From Methylobacterium sp. J-078 (lineage in GTDB: Bacteria; Pseudomonadota; Alphaproteobacteria; Rhizobiales; Beijerinckiaceae): a stretch of 64,000 bases of DNA. Below, in pieces: positions 7,763 through 17,253 of this stretch. The notes under the pieces were generated by a model that was not told the DNA's origin, made no database searches, and saw nothing but the letters and a program-made list of their open reading frames with translations. Both the position numbers and the translations under genes were made by a program. The DNA is taken from positions 1 through 64,000 of the forward strand of contig NZ_JAKSYI010000081.1 in assembly GCF_022829285.1 (NCBI RefSeq), in the 5' to 3' direction. Position 1 is the stretch's first letter. Each line of letters begins with the position of its first letter.

Positions 7763-8257
7763 TCACCAGCCCATGCTGCCCGGCCCACCCTTGAACGGGC
7801 CGACGATCCCGGGCGTGATCCAGCCGCCGTAGAAGCCGCCGGGCTGCGGGATCACCCGCGCGTCGCCGACGAAGCAGGCCTCCATCGATCCGGCATAGAA
7901 GGCGACGTAGCCGGCGATCGGGGCGAAACCCGGCGTCGGGTCGGGATAGGACCAGGCGGCCCCGTCCGCCCGCAGGCCGCCCGCCGCGACGTCGTACAGG
8001 ACGGCCCGGCCCTTCCATTCGCAGATCCCGGCGCGGCGGGCCGGGCCGAGCACGCCGGCCGCCACGTCCCCGGGCGGAAGGTAATAGGTCGGCGGGTGGC
8101 TGGTCTCCAGCACCCGGTAGCCCGCCAGGGTCTCGGCGATGACCCGCCCGCCGAAGACCACGCGCAGGCGCGTCGTCACCGGCTCCAGCCGGGGCGGGCG
8201 CGGATAGTCCCAGACGCTCTCCGCGTTCGGGCCGGGCGGGATCGGGGTGGGCCACAT
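7763..8257 (-). CDS. DUF427-domain protein
   Basis: A 164-residue protein matching DUF427: VRVVFGGRVIAET, RVLETSHPPTYYLPPGDV, CEWKGRAVLYDV and FYAGSMEACFVGD. DUF427 proteins are small, soluble beta-rich proteins of unknown function that are common in actinobacteria and alphaproteobacteria. The C-terminal tail (QPGGFYGGWITPGIVGPFKG) is a common extension of the family. It is monocistronic and diverges from the trehalose-phosphatase gene. Confidence 0.82.
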   Translation of the reverse strand: MWPTPIPPGPNAESVWDYPRPPRLEPVTTRLRVVFGGRVIAETLAGYRVLETSHPPTYYLPPGDVAAGVLGPARRAGICEWKGRAVLYDVAAGGLRADGAAWSYPDPTPGFAPIAGYVAFYAGSMEACFVGDARVIPQPGGFYGGWITPGIVGPFKGGPGSMGW

Positions 8258-8450
8258 GCGGTCGGAACCTTGCCTGGAGGGATCGGAACGGTCCGGCGGG
8301 ACCGGACACCCGGGCAGATAGGGCAGGGGGTTGCCCCGGCCCCGATTTCCCCGCCGCCCGTGTTTCTCGTGTCCCGTTTTCCCTCGCCACGTTTTCCCCT
8401 GGCGCGCGGCATGCTAGCGCAGGCCCGGATCAGACGAAGGGACATCCTGC

Positions 8451-9206
8451 GTGACCGAGCCGACCGCCTTCGCCCTCTATCTCGACTTCGACGGCACCCT
8501 GGTGGAGATCGCGCCCAAGCCCGACCAAGTCCGGGTCGATCCGGCCCTGGCCCCGGCCCTGAAGCGCCTGCGCGCCCGGCTCGGCGGCGCGCTGGCCATC
8601 GTCACGGGGCGGCCCATCGGGGTGATCGACGACTTCCTGAGCCCAGCCCGCTTCGATGTCGCCGGCCTGCACGGGGTCGAGCGGCGGATCGACGGCGTCG
8701 TCTCCGGCGGCTCCGCCGCGGACCACCCGGCGCTGCGCGCCCAGGTGCCCGCCCTGCACGCGGCGGTCGCCCCCCTGGAGCACGTCCTGATCGAGGACAA
8801 GGGCGCCTCCGTGGCGGTGCACTGGCGCCTCGCCACCCCGCGCGACGCCGCCGCGGCCGAGGACGCCGTGAAGGCCGCCGCCGCCGGCCTCGGCGCGGAT
8901 TACCGGCTCCAGCTCGGCAAGGCGGTGGGCGAGATCGTGCCGGCCTCCGCCACCAAGGGCCATGCCATGCGGGCGCTTGCCGAGAACCCGCCCTATGCGG
9001 GCCGCCGGGCGATCTTCCTCGGCGACGACCTCACCGACGAGAAGGCCTTCGCGGTGGTCAACGAACTCGGCGGCGTCAGCGTCCGCATCGGCGGGGCCGA
9101 GACCATCGCGGCGCGCCGCCTCACCGACCCGGAGGACGTGCGCCGCCTGCTCTACGCCTGGGCCGACGGCGCGGCCATCGACCCGGACGCCCTGCCGCCG
9201 GCCTGA
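8451..9206 (+). CDS. otsB: Trehalose-6-phosphate phosphatase
   Basis: This 251-residue HAD-superfamily phosphatase removes phosphate from trehalose 6-phosphate to give trehalose. Motif I is DFDGTLV (nucleophile Asp12, general acid Asp14), motif II lies around VTGRP, and motif III/IV is GDDLTDEKAF. Length and motif order match OtsB. Translation starts at GTG 8451, with GAAGGGA 9 bases upstream. otsA, the synthase gene, is not in the window. Glucokinase and the membrane DUF2459 gene follow, and the first gap is only 68 bases, so this is probably one transcript. Trehalose is an osmolyte and stress protectant. Confidence 0.9.
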   Translation: MTEPTAFALYLDFDGTLVEIAPKPDQVRVDPALAPALKRLRARLGGALAIVTGRPIGVIDDFLSPARFDVAGLHGVERRIDGVVSGGSAADHPALRAQVPALHAAVAPLEHVLIEDKGASVAVHWRLATPRDAAAAEDAVKAAAAGLGADYRLQLGKAVGEIVPASATKGHAMRALAENPPYAGRRAIFLGDDLTDEKAFAVVNELGGVSVRIGGAETIAARRLTDPEDVRRLLYAWADGAAIDPDALPPA

Positions 9207-9274
9207 GCGGCCCCCTCACCCCGATCCCCCTCCACGCCCGCCCCTGAGCCGGGCCCCAGACGGAAGTGGCGCGC

Positions 9275-10297
9275 ATGTTCGAGTTTCCCGTCCTCGTCGG
9301 CGATATCGGCGGCACCAATGCCCGCTTCGCGATCGTGCCCGAGGCCGGCGCCGAGCCGGTTCTGCTCTCCCGCGAGGAGACGGCCGGGCATCCCGACCCG
9401 AGCGCGGCCATCCGGGCCTCCCTCGCCAGGGGGGCCGGGGCGCAGGGGAGCCCGGCGCCGCGCTCGGCGATCCTGGCGGTGGCGGCCCGGGTCGACGGGC
9501 CGGCCGTGCAGCTCACCAACGCCCACTGGGTGATCGAGGGCGCCCGGATCGGGCAGGATTTCGGGCTCTCGCGCGCGGTCGTGGTCAACGATTACGTGCC
9601 GGTGGCGGCGGGGGCGGCGGCGATCAGCCCGAGCGAGCTGACGCCCATCGGCCCGCGCCGCGAGGAGGGCCGGGCCGGGGACCAGGGCGCCCGCCTCGTG
9701 CTCGGCCCCGGCACCGGCTTCGGCGCGGCCGCCCTTCTGCCCGTGGACGAGCGTCTCCTCATCGTCTCCACCGAGAGCGGCCACGTGGATTTCGGGCCGG
9801 CCACGCCGGCCGAGCTCGCCCTCTGGCCGCATCTGGAGCGGGTCGAGGGCCGCGTCACCGTCGAGACCCTGCTCTCAGGACCCGGCCTGACCCGGCTCCA
9901 TGCCGGCCTGCACCGCCTGCGTACCGGCGCGGACGGCCCGCATCTCGACCCCGCCGCCGTCACCGAGGCCGGCCTCTCGGGGTCGGACCCGGACGCGGCC
10001 GCCGCCCTCAACCTGTTCGCCAAGCTCCTCGGGCGCGTCTGCGGCGACCTCGCCCTGACCTTCCTGGCCACCGGGGGCGTCTATATCGGCGGCGGCATCG
10101 CGCCCCGGATCATCGACGTGCTGCGCCAGGGCGCGTTCCGCCGGGCCTTCGAGCACAAGCCGCCCTTCGTGGCGCAGATGCAGGCGATCCCCACCAGCGT
10201 CATCGCCGTGCACGACCCGGCCCTGACGGGCCTCGCCGCCCTGGCGAGCCAGCCCGACCGCTTCGCCTATCACGGCCAGGTCTGGCGGGCCGCCTGA
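9275..10297 (+). CDS. glk: Glucokinase
   Basis: A 340-residue bacterial glucokinase (ROK-independent Glk type) that phosphorylates glucose with ATP. The phosphate-1 loop is GDIGGTNARFAI, the sugar-binding segment runs VVVNDYVP, and the adenosine-binding part contains LGPGTGFG and ATGGVYIGGGIAPR. The start is placed at ATG 9275 because GGAAG lies 8 bases ahead; a GTG at 9266 overlaps that ribosome-binding site. Being next to otsB suggests glucose release or recycling from trehalose. The stop overlaps the presumed start of the DUF2459 gene. Confidence 0.9.
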   Translation: MFEFPVLVGDIGGTNARFAIVPEAGAEPVLLSREETAGHPDPSAAIRASLARGAGAQGSPAPRSAILAVAARVDGPAVQLTNAHWVIEGARIGQDFGLSRAVVVNDYVPVAAGAAAISPSELTPIGPRREEGRAGDQGARLVLGPGTGFGAAALLPVDERLLIVSTESGHVDFGPATPAELALWPHLERVEGRVTVETLLSGPGLTRLHAGLHRLRTGADGPHLDPAAVTEAGLSGSDPDAAAALNLFAKLLGRVCGDLALTFLATGGVYIGGGIAPRIIDVLRQGAFRRAFEHKPPFVAQMQAIPTSVIAVHDPALTGLAALASQPDRFAYHGQVWRAA

Positions 10298-11031
10298 CCG
10301 CCCGCCGCACCCGCGCGGGCCTGGCCGCGCTCGCCGCCGTGCTGGCCAGCCTCGTCGGCCACCTCGTCCTCGCTGCCCTGCTGACGGCGCGGCCGGGCGA
10401 TGCCGGCCTCTACCCCGCGCGCGAGGGGGACGGCGTGGCCATCGCCCTCGTCTCGCACGGCTGGCATTCCGGCCTCGTCCTGCCGCGGGACGTCCTCACC
10501 GGTGCCGGGCCGGCCCTGGCCGACATCGCCACGCGGTTCCGGGCCTATCCGGCACTGGAGTTCGGCTGGGGCGAAGCCCGCTTCTACCGGGCGACGCCGA
10601 CGCTCGCGCAGTTCGATCCGGGCCTCGCCCTGGCGGCCCTGTTCACCCCGGGGGGCCGGCCGGGCGTGGTCCAGGTGGTGGGCCTCGAGCGGCCGGCGCG
10701 GGACAGCTTCCCGCATTCCGAGATCGTGCCGGTGCGGGTCTCGCACGCCGGGCTGGCCCGCCTGCTCGCCCGTCTGGAGGCAAGCTTCCGCCTCGCCGAG
10801 GGCCGCCCCGTCGCCGGGGGCCCCGGCCTCTACGGGCCGAGCCTGTTCTACGAGGGCGCGGGGCGCTTCTCCTACGCCAATGTCTGCAACCATTGGGCGG
10901 CGGGCCTCCTGAACGCCGCCGGCCTGCCCGTCACCCCGGTCCTCGACACGCACCCGGCCGGGCTGCTGCGGGACCTGCGCTGGCGCGCCGGCCTGAGCCC
11001 CATGCCGACGGCGAACCTGTCCAAACCGTAA
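10294..11031 (+). CDS. DUF2459 membrane-anchored protein (start uncertain)
   Basis: About 245 residues, with one N-terminal transmembrane segment (AALAAVLASLVGHLVLAALL) and a DUF2459 domain: VSHGWHSGLVLP, FGWGEARFY and FSYANVCNHWAAGLL. The conserved His and Cys residues suggest a periplasmic hydrolase-like fold, but the function is unknown. No ATG is available; a CTG at 10294 overlapping the glk stop (CTGA), or a GTG at 10339, are the possible starts. CTG is preferred because it keeps the positively charged residues before the membrane helix. It is translationally coupled to glk. Confidence 0.75.
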   Translation: MTARRTRAGLAALAAVLASLVGHLVLAALLTARPGDAGLYPAREGDGVAIALVSHGWHSGLVLPRDVLTGAGPALADIATRFRAYPALEFGWGEARFYRATPTLAQFDPGLALAALFTPGGRPGVVQVVGLERPARDSFPHSEIVPVRVSHAGLARLLARLEASFRLAEGRPVAGGPGLYGPSLFYEGAGRFSYANVCNHWAAGLLNAAGLPVTPVLDTHPAGLLRDLRWRAGLSPMPTANLSKP

Positions 11032-11117
11032 TCTGAGCGCCACGCGCGGGTCAGGCGGGGCCCCCTACAAACCGGATCACGGCCCGCCGCTGGCGGCCCC
11101 CCGATCCGGAGACCCCG

Positions 11118-12659
11118 ATGACCACGAAGCCCACCCGCCCGCGCCGCAACGCCCTCGCCTCCGTCGCCGTGGCCGCCCTCGTGGCGACCGGCGCGGCCGG
11201 CGTCGGCCTGACCCAGCCGGCCGTCCCGGCCTACGCCCAGTCCCTCTCCAAGAACCCGATCGAGACCCCCGACCATCCGCCGGGCTCCTTCGCCAGCGTC
11301 GTCGACAAGGTGAAGCCCGGCGTCGTCGCCGTGAAGGTGAAGCTCGACGACAGCGCCGATTCAGACGACGACGGCGACGGTCCCGGCCAGCAGCAGGTGC
11401 CCCCGCAGCTGCGCGAGTTCTTCAAGCGCTTCGGCCAGGGCGGTCCCGGTCAGGGCCAGGGTGGTCCGGGCCAAGGCTTCGGCGGCCAGGCGCCCAAGCG
11501 CCAGGGCCAGCGCGGCGCCATGGGCTCGGGCTTCATCATCTCGGCAGACGGCTACGTCGTCACCAACAACCACGTGGTCGACAAGGCCAAGTCCGTGCAG
11601 GTGACCCTGGACGACAACCGCACCCTCGACGCCAAGGTCATCGGCAAGGACCCCAAGACCGACCTCGCGCTCCTCAAGATCACCGAGGGCGGGACCTTCC
11701 CGTACGTCTCGCTGAGCAAGACGGCGCCCCGCGTCGGTGATTGGGTGGTGGCCATCGGCAACCCGTTCGGCCTCGGCGGCACGGTGACCGCCGGCATCGT
11801 CTCGGCCCGCGGCCGCGACATCGGCGCCGGCCCCTACGACGACTTCCTGCAGATCGACGCCCCCATCAACAAGGGCAATTCCGGCGGCCCGACCTTCAAC
11901 GTCGGCGGCGAAGTGGTGGGCGTGAACACCGCGATCGCCTCGCCGTCGGGCGGCAGCGTGGGTCTGGCCTTCGCGATCCCCGCCGAGACCGTGCAGGCGG
12001 TGGTCGACCAGCTCCGGGCCGACGGCAAGGTGGCGCGCGGTTACCTCGGCGTGCAGGTGCAGCCGGTGACCAAGGACATCGCCGACGGCCTCGGCCTCGA
12101 CAAGGCCAAGGGCGCCCTGGTCGACCATGCCGAGGCTGGCACGCCCGCGGCGAAGGCGGGCCTGAAGTCGGGCGACGTGATCGAATCGGTCAACGGAACC
12201 CCGATCAACGACGCCAAGGAGCTGTCCCGGAAGATCGCCGGCATCAAGCCGGGAGCCAAGGTCGAGCTGACCTACCTGCGCAGCGGCAAGTCCGACACCG
12301 CCACGGTGGAACTCGGCGTCCTGCCCAACGACACCAAGGTGGCGGGCACCGAGCGCGGCTCCGCCAGGGACGGCCAGCCGCGCCTGGGTCTCAGCCTCGC
12401 CCCGGCCTCGGAAGTCGGCGCCGGTTCCGAGGGTGTTGCGGTGATGGAGGTCGATCCCGACGGCCCGGCCGCCGCCAAGGGCATCGAGCAGGGCGACATC
12501 ATCCTCGATGTGGCGGGCGCCAGCGTCTCGCGTCCCTCCGAGGTCGCCGAGCGCGTCCGCTCCGCCGAGACCAGCGGCCGCAAGGCCGTGCTGATGCGGG
12601 TCAAGAACGCCAAGGGCATCACCCGCTTCGTCGCGGTGGCCCTGAACAAGGCCGGCTGA
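11118..12659 (+). CDS. degP: Do-like periplasmic serine protease (DegP/HtrA family)
   Basis: A 513-residue protein with a signal peptide (VAVAALVATGAAGVGL, cleavage after AYA), a trypsin-like domain and two C-terminal PDZ domains. The catalytic triad is His152 (NNHVVD), Asp182 (DLALLK) and Ser255 (GNSGGPT). A Gly/Gln-rich insert at residues 90-130 precedes the protease core. PDZ1 begins near GYLGVQVQ and PDZ2 near GLSLAP. It degrades or refolds damaged envelope proteins. The coding region is well isolated, with two hairpin terminators downstream. Whether it corresponds to DegP, DegQ or MucD cannot be decided here. Confidence 0.93.
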   Translation: MTTKPTRPRRNALASVAVAALVATGAAGVGLTQPAVPAYAQSLSKNPIETPDHPPGSFASVVDKVKPGVVAVKVKLDDSADSDDDGDGPGQQQVPPQLREFFKRFGQGGPGQGQGGPGQGFGGQAPKRQGQRGAMGSGFIISADGYVVTNNHVVDKAKSVQVTLDDNRTLDAKVIGKDPKTDLALLKITEGGTFPYVSLSKTAPRVGDWVVAIGNPFGLGGTVTAGIVSARGRDIGAGPYDDFLQIDAPINKGNSGGPTFNVGGEVVGVNTAIASPSGGSVGLAFAIPAETVQAVVDQLRADGKVARGYLGVQVQPVTKDIADGLGLDKAKGALVDHAEAGTPAAKAGLKSGDVIESVNGTPINDAKELSRKIAGIKPGAKVELTYLRSGKSDTATVELGVLPNDTKVAGTERGSARDGQPRLGLSLAPASEVGAGSEGVAVMEVDPDGPAAAKGIEQGDIILDVAGASVSRPSEVAERVRSAETSGRKAVLMRVKNAKGITRFVAVALNKAG

Positions 12660-12663
12660 TCCG

Positions 12664-12684
12664 GAGCGGGCGTCCCGCCCGCTC
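12664..12684 (+). terminator. Hairpin just after degP
   Basis: GAGCGGGCG pairs with CGCCCGCTC across a 3-base loop, immediately downstream of the protease stop. It has no long T-run, but its position fits transcript termination. Confidence 0.55.
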
Positions 12685-12707
12685 TTGCCCCCGCAACGTC
12701 CAAAGCC

Positions 12708-12735
12708 ATGCCGGCCCGCACCCGTGGGCCGGCAT
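12708..12735 (+). terminator. Second hairpin after degP
   Basis: ATGCCGGCCC and GGGCCGGCAT form a 10-bp perfect stem with an 8-base loop, followed by TCGCG. It is probably a back-up terminator or 3' stabiliser. Confidence 0.5.
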
Positions 12736-12814
12736 TCGCGCGTCTAACCCTGTGCAAACGCGCAACACTGCGCGTCCCCCTGTGCGAATCCCCCGTAAAC
12801 GCGAACGGCGTCGA

Positions 12815-12857
12815 TTGACGAATAATTAACCTCAGATTTACTGACATACCTGAGGTT
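12815..12857 (+). promoter_or_regulatory. Promoter overlapped by a long inverted repeat
   Basis: TTGACG at 12815-12820 and TTTACT at 12837-12842 are separated by 16 bases and form a sigma-70-like promoter. AACCTCAG (12828-12835) and CTGAGGTT (12850-12857) are perfect inverted 8-mers flanking the -10 region. This layout is what a dimeric repressor needs to block the promoter of the operon starting at 12873; as RNA it could also fold into a hairpin. No regulator gene is adjacent. Confidence 0.45.
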
Positions 12858-12872
12858 GGTTCGGGGTTCGGC

Positions 12873-13870
<998 letters not shown>

Positions 13871-13874
<4 letters not shown>

Positions 13875-15145
13875 GTCTCGACGAGTACAGGTCCCTCGAC
13901 CTGCGGGTGGACGGGCCGATCGCGGCGGATCTCGCCGCGCAGCTCGACGAGGAGGCGCCACGCCCGGTCCTTCCCCTCTCGGCCCCGCACGGGGCCAGCG
14001 CCGAGACCCCGGCCCTACTCACGCCCGCCATGCTGGCCTGGTACCAGCGCCACGTGGCCTCGGCCCGGCGCAGCGCCCTCGCGGAGGTGCGCCGGGCCTT
14101 CGCGCAGGACCCGATGGCCTCGGGCAACCACGGCTTCCTGCTGGAGGCCGAGCTCGACCGGGTCGAGCAGACGAAGCAGGGGCACCTGCGCACGGAGCGT
14201 GAAATCTTCTATCAGCGCCGCGCCGTCTCCGATCTCACCGCCGAGATCGACCGCCTCCACGCCGCCTACGATCACAAGCGGTCCGAGCACGGACGCGACG
14301 CGGGGTCCTGGAACCCGGTCCTCAAGTATGGCGGCGTGGTCGCGATCATGCTGCTGGAATTCCCGCTCAACCTGTCCTCCTTCCTCAAGATCGACTTCCT
14401 GACGCCGGCCCTGGCCACCGCCTCGGTCTGCCTCATCGCGATCCTGTTCGCGTTCTCCAGCCATCTAATCGGGCGCATCCTGCGCCAATGGAGCGAGCGC
14501 TTCGGCGACGACGTCACGGCCCGTCTGCGGGCGGACAGCTATCGCCAGCTCGGCCTCGGCTTCGTCCTGTTCGCCATTGGGGCGGCGGCCATCGTCTTCA
14601 GCCGCTCCTACCTCGTTGCCGAGGCGGTCGCCCGCCAGGCGGCGCTCGGCGAGGAGGGCGGCAGCCCCGTCTCGATCTACGGCATCGCGCTGATCGGCAA
14701 CCTCGCCGTTTACGCGGCCGCGGTCGCCTGGGTCCTCTTCACCGAGGACCCGGTGCCGGACTTCGCCGAGGAGCGTCGCCGCCTCGACCGGCTCAAGGCC
14801 CGGCAGCAGCGCTTCTACCGGACCGGCCTGGAGCGCCAGAAGCAGCAGCGCATCGAGCAGGCGCGGCGCGAATGCGAGCAGCTCGTCCGGCGCGAGGCCG
14901 ACCAGATGAAGCGGCTGCGCAACTACGGCAGCTATCGCGGCCAGTTCGATGAGGTCCGCCGGAACGACGCGCGCGTCCTCGCGCTCCTGCAGGGCTACCG
15001 CGGCCGGCTGGTGGCGGAGACGCGGCGGCGCGGCCTGCAAACGACCTTCACCTACGACGACCTGAGCAGCGGCGACATCAGCACGAAGCGCGACCTCGAC
15101 GGGGACGCCTATCTGAGCCGGCCCCTGGCCCTCGGCCACGCCTGA
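13871..15145 (+). CDS. Four-transmembrane coiled-coil membrane protein, unknown
   Basis: This 424-residue protein has a soluble, charged N-terminal part (1-150) with helical coiled-coil character. Two transmembrane segments follow around residues 155-205 (VVAIMLLEFPLNLSSFL, then ALATASVCLIAILFAFSSHL), with another pair around 225-295. A long Arg/Glu-rich coiled coil runs at 305-395 (RLDRLKARQQRFYRTGLERQ). I recognise no known domain. Coupling to an OmpA-type gene recalls stator-like pairs (MotAB, ZorAB), but the membrane helices have no MotA/ExbB signature that I can see, so this is analogy only. Confidence 0.75.
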
Positions 15146-15162
15146 CGCGGAGAGTTTTTGCA

Positions 15163-16440
15163 ATGCCGCGCTCCCCGCTCAAGGCCCTCCTCGCCGGATG
15201 CTTCGCCACGGCCGCGCTCGCGTCCGGACCCGCCGATGCGGCGGCGAGCTACGAGGTCGTCCGCCAGGAACAGACCTGCCCCAAGGAGCGCCAGCCCCGC
15301 TCCCTGCGCCAGACCCTCGTGATCCTCGACGAGGCGATCGTGTCGGCCGAACCGGAGGCCAACCAGCGCTGGACCCGGATGGTGGTGGAGGCCGCCGACG
15401 CCCGAGACGCGGGCACCGGCGGGCTCGGGACACGCGAGCGCTTCACCCTCCTCGTCGCGCGGCGCGACGGCAGCGAACTCGTACCGCTGTTCTTCGGCTG
15501 CTCGCCCAACCTGCCGCCGGAGGAGAGCGAGCGGGCCAAGGCGGGTGATTCGATGTTCGACCGCTTCATCGGCAGCGACAGCGAGGCCCGGCGCAAGGCG
15601 GCGCGGGACGCCTTCGCGGCCGGCCTCGCCCGCGCGCTCGCCCAGGTGCAGAAGCGCGCCCCCGAGATCGCCGCCCGGCCCGCTCCGGCGGACAGCCTCC
15701 TGAAGGCGCTCCAGAACGCCGGGCGCCTCGCCGATCTCAACCACGGCCTGCCCCGCATCATCCTGGTCACGCCCTTCGGGGTCGCCGAGAAGGGCCGCAC
15801 CGGCGATGTGCCGGCGGCGCGGCGGGCCGGCTTCGAGCTGGCCGAGCGCAGCGCCATCGATTTCGGCCGGGCGGAGGTTTACCTCGCCGGCGCGGCCCTG
15901 AGGGACAGCGCCCCCCTCGAATTCGCCCGCGCCCTGGTCCTCGGCGCCAAGGGCCAGCTGGTGGGCGTGCGCTCGGACGGTCTGCCCCGGCTGAGCCCGG
16001 AGCCGACCAGCCTGCGCCTCTATGCGGGCTTCATCGACTATGTCGGCCAGCGCACGCCCCTGCAGGTGCGGCTGGCCGCCTCCGCCCAGGGCGATCTCGT
16101 CAACAGCTGGGTCGAGACCACCTTGAGCCGCACCACCGCGACGCCGCTGGCCGGCAAGATGCTGTGCCGGGGCCAGGAGAAGGGTCAGGCCCCCGGCGAG
16201 GTCTGCGAGGTGCGCGGCGACGGGCGCTTCGCCCAGGTCTGGTTCCCCGATCCGCAGGCCGAGCCCGCCGACCGGGGCAAGCTGCCCTTCGGCGGGGCCC
16301 GCACCATCGCCCTCGACCTCAAGGGGCGCATTGCCGCGGGCCGCATCCTCGATCCGAAGGTGATCTTCAGCGGCGAGAACGGCCAGCGCCGCGAGGAGCT
16401 GACCTTCGAGATCCAGCGCGTCGAGGACGGCCAGTTCTGA
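15163..16440 (+). CDS. Secreted protein with possible vWA-like fold, unknown
   Basis: A 425-residue protein with a signal peptide (LLAGCFATAALASGPADA). The mature N terminus shows a strand-type pattern, TLVILDEAIV, followed by an amphipathic segment and RFTLLVARRDGSELVPLFFGC. This is reminiscent of a divergent von Willebrand A/Rossmann-like fold whose metal site may be lost. Later RIILVTPFGVAE and EVYLAGAALRD supply further beta strands. Cysteines at CPKER and FFGCSPN may pair. It lies 17 bases after the membrane gene and belongs to the same operon. The domain assignment is tentative. Confidence 0.7.
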   Translation: MPRSPLKALLAGCFATAALASGPADAAASYEVVRQEQTCPKERQPRSLRQTLVILDEAIVSAEPEANQRWTRMVVEAADARDAGTGGLGTRERFTLLVARRDGSELVPLFFGCSPNLPPEESERAKAGDSMFDRFIGSDSEARRKAARDAFAAGLARALAQVQKRAPEIAARPAPADSLLKALQNAGRLADLNHGLPRIILVTPFGVAEKGRTGDVPAARRAGFELAERSAIDFGRAEVYLAGAALRDSAPLEFARALVLGAKGQLVGVRSDGLPRLSPEPTSLRLYAGFIDYVGQRTPLQVRLAASAQGDLVNSWVETTLSRTTATPLAGKMLCRGQEKGQAPGEVCEVRGDGRFAQVWFPDPQAEPADRGKLPFGGARTIALDLKGRIAAGRILDPKVIFSGENGQRREELTFEIQRVEDGQF

Positions 16441-16546
16441 CGGCATCCCGGCACATTCCATGACCGCGCGCTCCCGGGGCCGGGGCCGCGGGACCGCGCG
16501 CCAGACCGGCGCCAGCCAGCACGCACGGCCCCGGGGGCGATGGACG

Positions 16547-17089
16547 ATGATGACACGGACGGTACGAACGATCGGCGCGGCCCTGTGCCTCGGCGCGGTC
16601 CTGGCCGGATGCACGAGCACGCGGGGCGGCGGTGCCGCCTCGGCGGGCCCCGGGGGCTCGATCGACGAAGCGGTGAGCCGCTGCATCGCCTCGACCCTGG
16701 TAGGGGCCGGCGTCGGAGCCCTGCTCGGGGCGGCGGTGGGCGGCGGGCGCCGGGCCGGCGTGGGCGCCGCCATCGGGGCCGGCGTCGGCGGCCTCGCCTG
16801 CACCGTCCTCACGGCCCTCGACGCCCAGGACAAGCAGCGGATCCGCAACGCGCAGATCGCGGCCGCCGCGACGAACAGGCCGCAATACCTGGCCTATCAG
16901 GGCGCCGACGGCGCCCAGCGGGCGATCACCGTGCGGCCGCAGCCCGCCCCGGCTCAGGCGGCGACGGGAATCCCGGACCGGATCTGCCGTGCCACCGACA
17001 CCCAGGCCACCATCAACGGCACCGGCAGCGCCGAGCTGCCTCAGCAGCTCGTCTGCCGCACGCCGGGCGGCGACTGGCTGCCGGCCTGA
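16547..17089 (+). CDS. Lipoprotein with glycine-zipper segment
   Basis: A 180-residue protein with a lipoprotein signal ending in LAGC, so it is acylated and anchored to a membrane. A Gly/Ala-rich stretch (ALLGAAVGGGRRAGVGAAIG) forms glycine-zipper-type helices as in surface-antigen-like lipoproteins. The C-terminal domain has Cys pairs (ICRATD and LVCRTPGGDW) as in periplasmic beta folds. The start is placed at 16547; a longer reading to 16460 adds an Arg-rich segment that would spoil the signal. Probably the last gene of the OmpA-type operon. Confidence 0.75.
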   Translation: MMTRTVRTIGAALCLGAVLAGCTSTRGGGAASAGPGGSIDEAVSRCIASTLVGAGVGALLGAAVGGGRRAGVGAAIGAGVGGLACTVLTALDAQDKQRIRNAQIAAAATNRPQYLAYQGADGAQRAITVRPQPAPAQAATGIPDRICRATDTQATINGTGSAELPQQLVCRTPGGDWLPA

Positions 17090-17155
17090 GGAACCCCGTC
17101 GCTCACGGGCGAAGGCTCCGCCGCCTGGCATGCCACGCAACCCTGTGACCCCGAG

Positions 17156-17173
17156 CCCCGCGCTCGCGCGGGG
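17156..17173. terminator. Short GC-rich hairpin after the envelope operon
   Basis: CCCCGCG and CGCGGGG pair over a CTCG loop, between the lipoprotein stop and the aminotransferase start. No T-run follows on the plus strand, so termination is uncertain. A separate alternating GC stem with a seven-T loop lies at 17202-17223. Confidence 0.4.
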
Positions 17174-17253
17174 TGACGCGGGCGGCGCGAGGCGTCATGG
17201 TGCGCGCGCTTTTTTTCGCGCGCCCGCGCGGCCCCACCCGGACCTGGACCACC

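Noticed and set aside
8962-10293. Arg/Pro-rich open frame leading into the DUF2459 domain
   Set aside because: It overlaps otsB and glk in another frame and has no family resemblance until the DUF2459 domain starts.
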